Shown here: positions 62,731 to 64,000 of the stretch, piece after piece
How the letters are laid out: the number at the start of each line of letters is the position of its first letter
Numbering within the stretch: the stretch's first letter is position 1
DNA from: Cryptomeria japonica
Taxonomy: Eukaryota > Streptophyta > Pinopsida > Cupressales > Cupressaceae
DNA length: 64,000 nt
Assembly (NCBI RefSeq): GCF_030272615.1
Contig: NC_081406.1
Span: 165,399,521-165,463,520, forward strand
Reading direction: 5' to 3'
Notes under the pieces: generated by a model
What the model was told of the DNA's origin: nothing
The model's database searches: none
Seen by the model: the letters and a program-made list of their open reading frames with translations, nothing else
Made by a program: the position numbers and the translations under genes

Positions 62731-63947
62731 TGTTGGCAACAACAATGAAGAAAAACTGGGGGAGGAGGGGTGAATCAGTTTTCACCAGATTAAACAATTT
62801 AAGCATAATCTCAGATCTGATCAACTGCAACAAGAATAAAGATAAACACAATAACAACAACACACATAGCACAAGGATTTTTGACATGGAAAACCTGGTT
62901 AACGGAAAAACCACGATGGGAACCTACCCACAATGAGATAATACTCTATAGTAGTATGTGTAAATATTAAAATTGGGAATGCACATGCATTCAGGCACAC
63001 TACCTAGAGCTCACTACTCAAAATACAATGACCCAAAAGGCTACAACCCTCAAGGAATGTTCACTACCTTACAATAATATTTGGACTACAATCCGGTTAA
63101 GATGAACTGAAAGAAAAGCATCTCCTAATGCTTGATGATAGTTCTGGTTAAGCACAATTGTCTGCCATGCAACACTCTTCTCAATACACCACACCACAAG
63201 ATGAATTCACTTATTCGCACATACACCACTCTCTGAAAATGCAGACACAACAACAACACATCACTGATCTCTCAATTACATAAATATGACACTTATTTAT
63301 ACAAATCATCAACCTTGACTACAAGGTCGACCAAACCCTCAACACCTAATAAAAAAATTACATCACACGATACATAAATCAACCACCAGACCAATACAAT
63401 GTCATGAAAACATAGCATGGACCCAAATACACTCCTCGAATACACAATACCATCAGGAATCTTGCCAAGATCAATCGCAACACGCTACACCACCAAAAAT
63501 ATCGCATAACACGAAAAATATTACTGCACCCATAAGATCTTCAATAATGCACACAAAGATCAATGTGAACCACCAAAATAAATAGGACACAATTAAGAAA
63601 CATCAACAAGCATGTTAGAAGCATCCATAATAGCTGCACCAACACCGCTTAATCAAATCTTCATCGATCAACACACTAACACTCAGACAAGAAAGATAAC
63701 TTGTGGAGCACCAAATCAAAAACAATCTGAAATGAAGATACACCTGAACATCCCAAACACTCTCCCAATTCCGCAACATAAGATATATTCATACCAAAGC
63801 ACAACAGGTCAAATACCAAAATGCTACAATATAGCCAACTCAAATCTCTGCAATCATCAGAGCACCAAAACAACTCTTTGCAACACCAAAACACAGGAAT
63901 ATGTTGACATCAATGACAACATATCCTAGCAGTAGCAATATCCAACA
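62731..63947 (-). mobile_element. Solo LTR, about 1.2 kb
   Basis: On the minus strand it starts TGTTGGATATTGC at 63947 and ends at TGTTGCCAACA (62731). It has GAGGAGGGGTGAATC near the left end, the paired GGAAAACC...GGAAAAACC motif (62888-62912) and the TTGTCATTGATGTCAAC block near its start (63900-63925), as in the other LTRs of this group. Flanks TATTG (62726-62730) and TAGTG (63948-63952) are a 5-bp duplication with one mismatch. No polypurine tract or interior adjoins it. Confidence 0.75.
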
Positions 63948-63950
63948 TAG

Positions 63951-64000
63951 TGCCCCAAAATTGGTTCATGACATTTGGAATAATGCCCTAAAATTGGTTC
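63951..64000. repeat. Short direct repeat at the window edge
   Basis: CCAAAATTGGTTC and CTAAAATTGGTTC occur about 35 bp apart (63956 and 63988), inside similar ATGCCC-type contexts. It runs off the window. Confidence 0.5.

Noticed and set aside
1-64000. CRISPR arrays, rRNA, bacterial operons or organelle DNA
   Set aside because: No regular spaced repeats, rRNA motifs or dense ORFs are present. The content is plant nuclear throughout.

Overview
The window looks like a stretch of a very large plant nuclear genome, most probably a gymnosperm such as a conifer. It is AT-rich and has almost no intact open reading frames. It is packed with old, inactivated LTR retrotransposons, and the one host gene visible is a plant-type leucine-rich-repeat (LRR) receptor gene split by introns of 21.5 and 35.7 kb. 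The species cannot be named from sequence alone.

Host gene (minus strand, 60915 down to 2633). Seven short exons encode consecutive LRRs that match the LRR-VIII receptor-kinase family repeat by repeat. All are open, all begin and end in the same codon phase, and all have GT..AG splice sites. Five lie close together at 59972-60915, separated by introns of 122-207 bp. The sixth is at 24197-24280 and the seventh at 2633-2695. The N-terminal part, the malectin-like domain, the membrane segment and the kinase are not found here.

35.7-kb intron (24281-59971). Its core is one L1-type LINE on the minus strand (26327-51567), bounded by a perfect 16-bp target-site duplication. The LINE itself is about 6.7 kb but is broken by four later insertions: a chromodomain Ty3/gypsy element (27183-32804), a probable 2-kb solo LTR (33444-35464), a gag-protease-only Ty1/copia element (36440-41463), and a rearranged non-autonomous element (43386-49268). 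To its right lie two decayed gypsy pol fragments fused head to tail (52847-59420).

21.5-kb intron (2696-24196). It holds a 2.7-kb solo LTR (4349-7079), a deleted minus-strand element (10089-14851) that carries a nested TRIM (12619-12933), a partial plus-strand LTR (14861-15900), a repeat-rich stretch (15900-17100) and a plus-strand element (17160-about 23320).

The most unusual element type occurs three times (10089-14851, 17160-23320, 43386-49268). These copies have an LTR of the TGTTGG...AACA type, a short coiled-coil plus CCHC-knuckle gag, no recognisable reverse transcriptase, RNase H or integrase, and a very long second ORF (about 1,000 codons where best preserved). Short blocks of that ORF align colinearly between copies. 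I do not recognise its function.

The right end (60916-64000) holds a copia integrase scrap and another solo LTR. No tRNA, rRNA, CRISPR or prokaryotic feature was seen.
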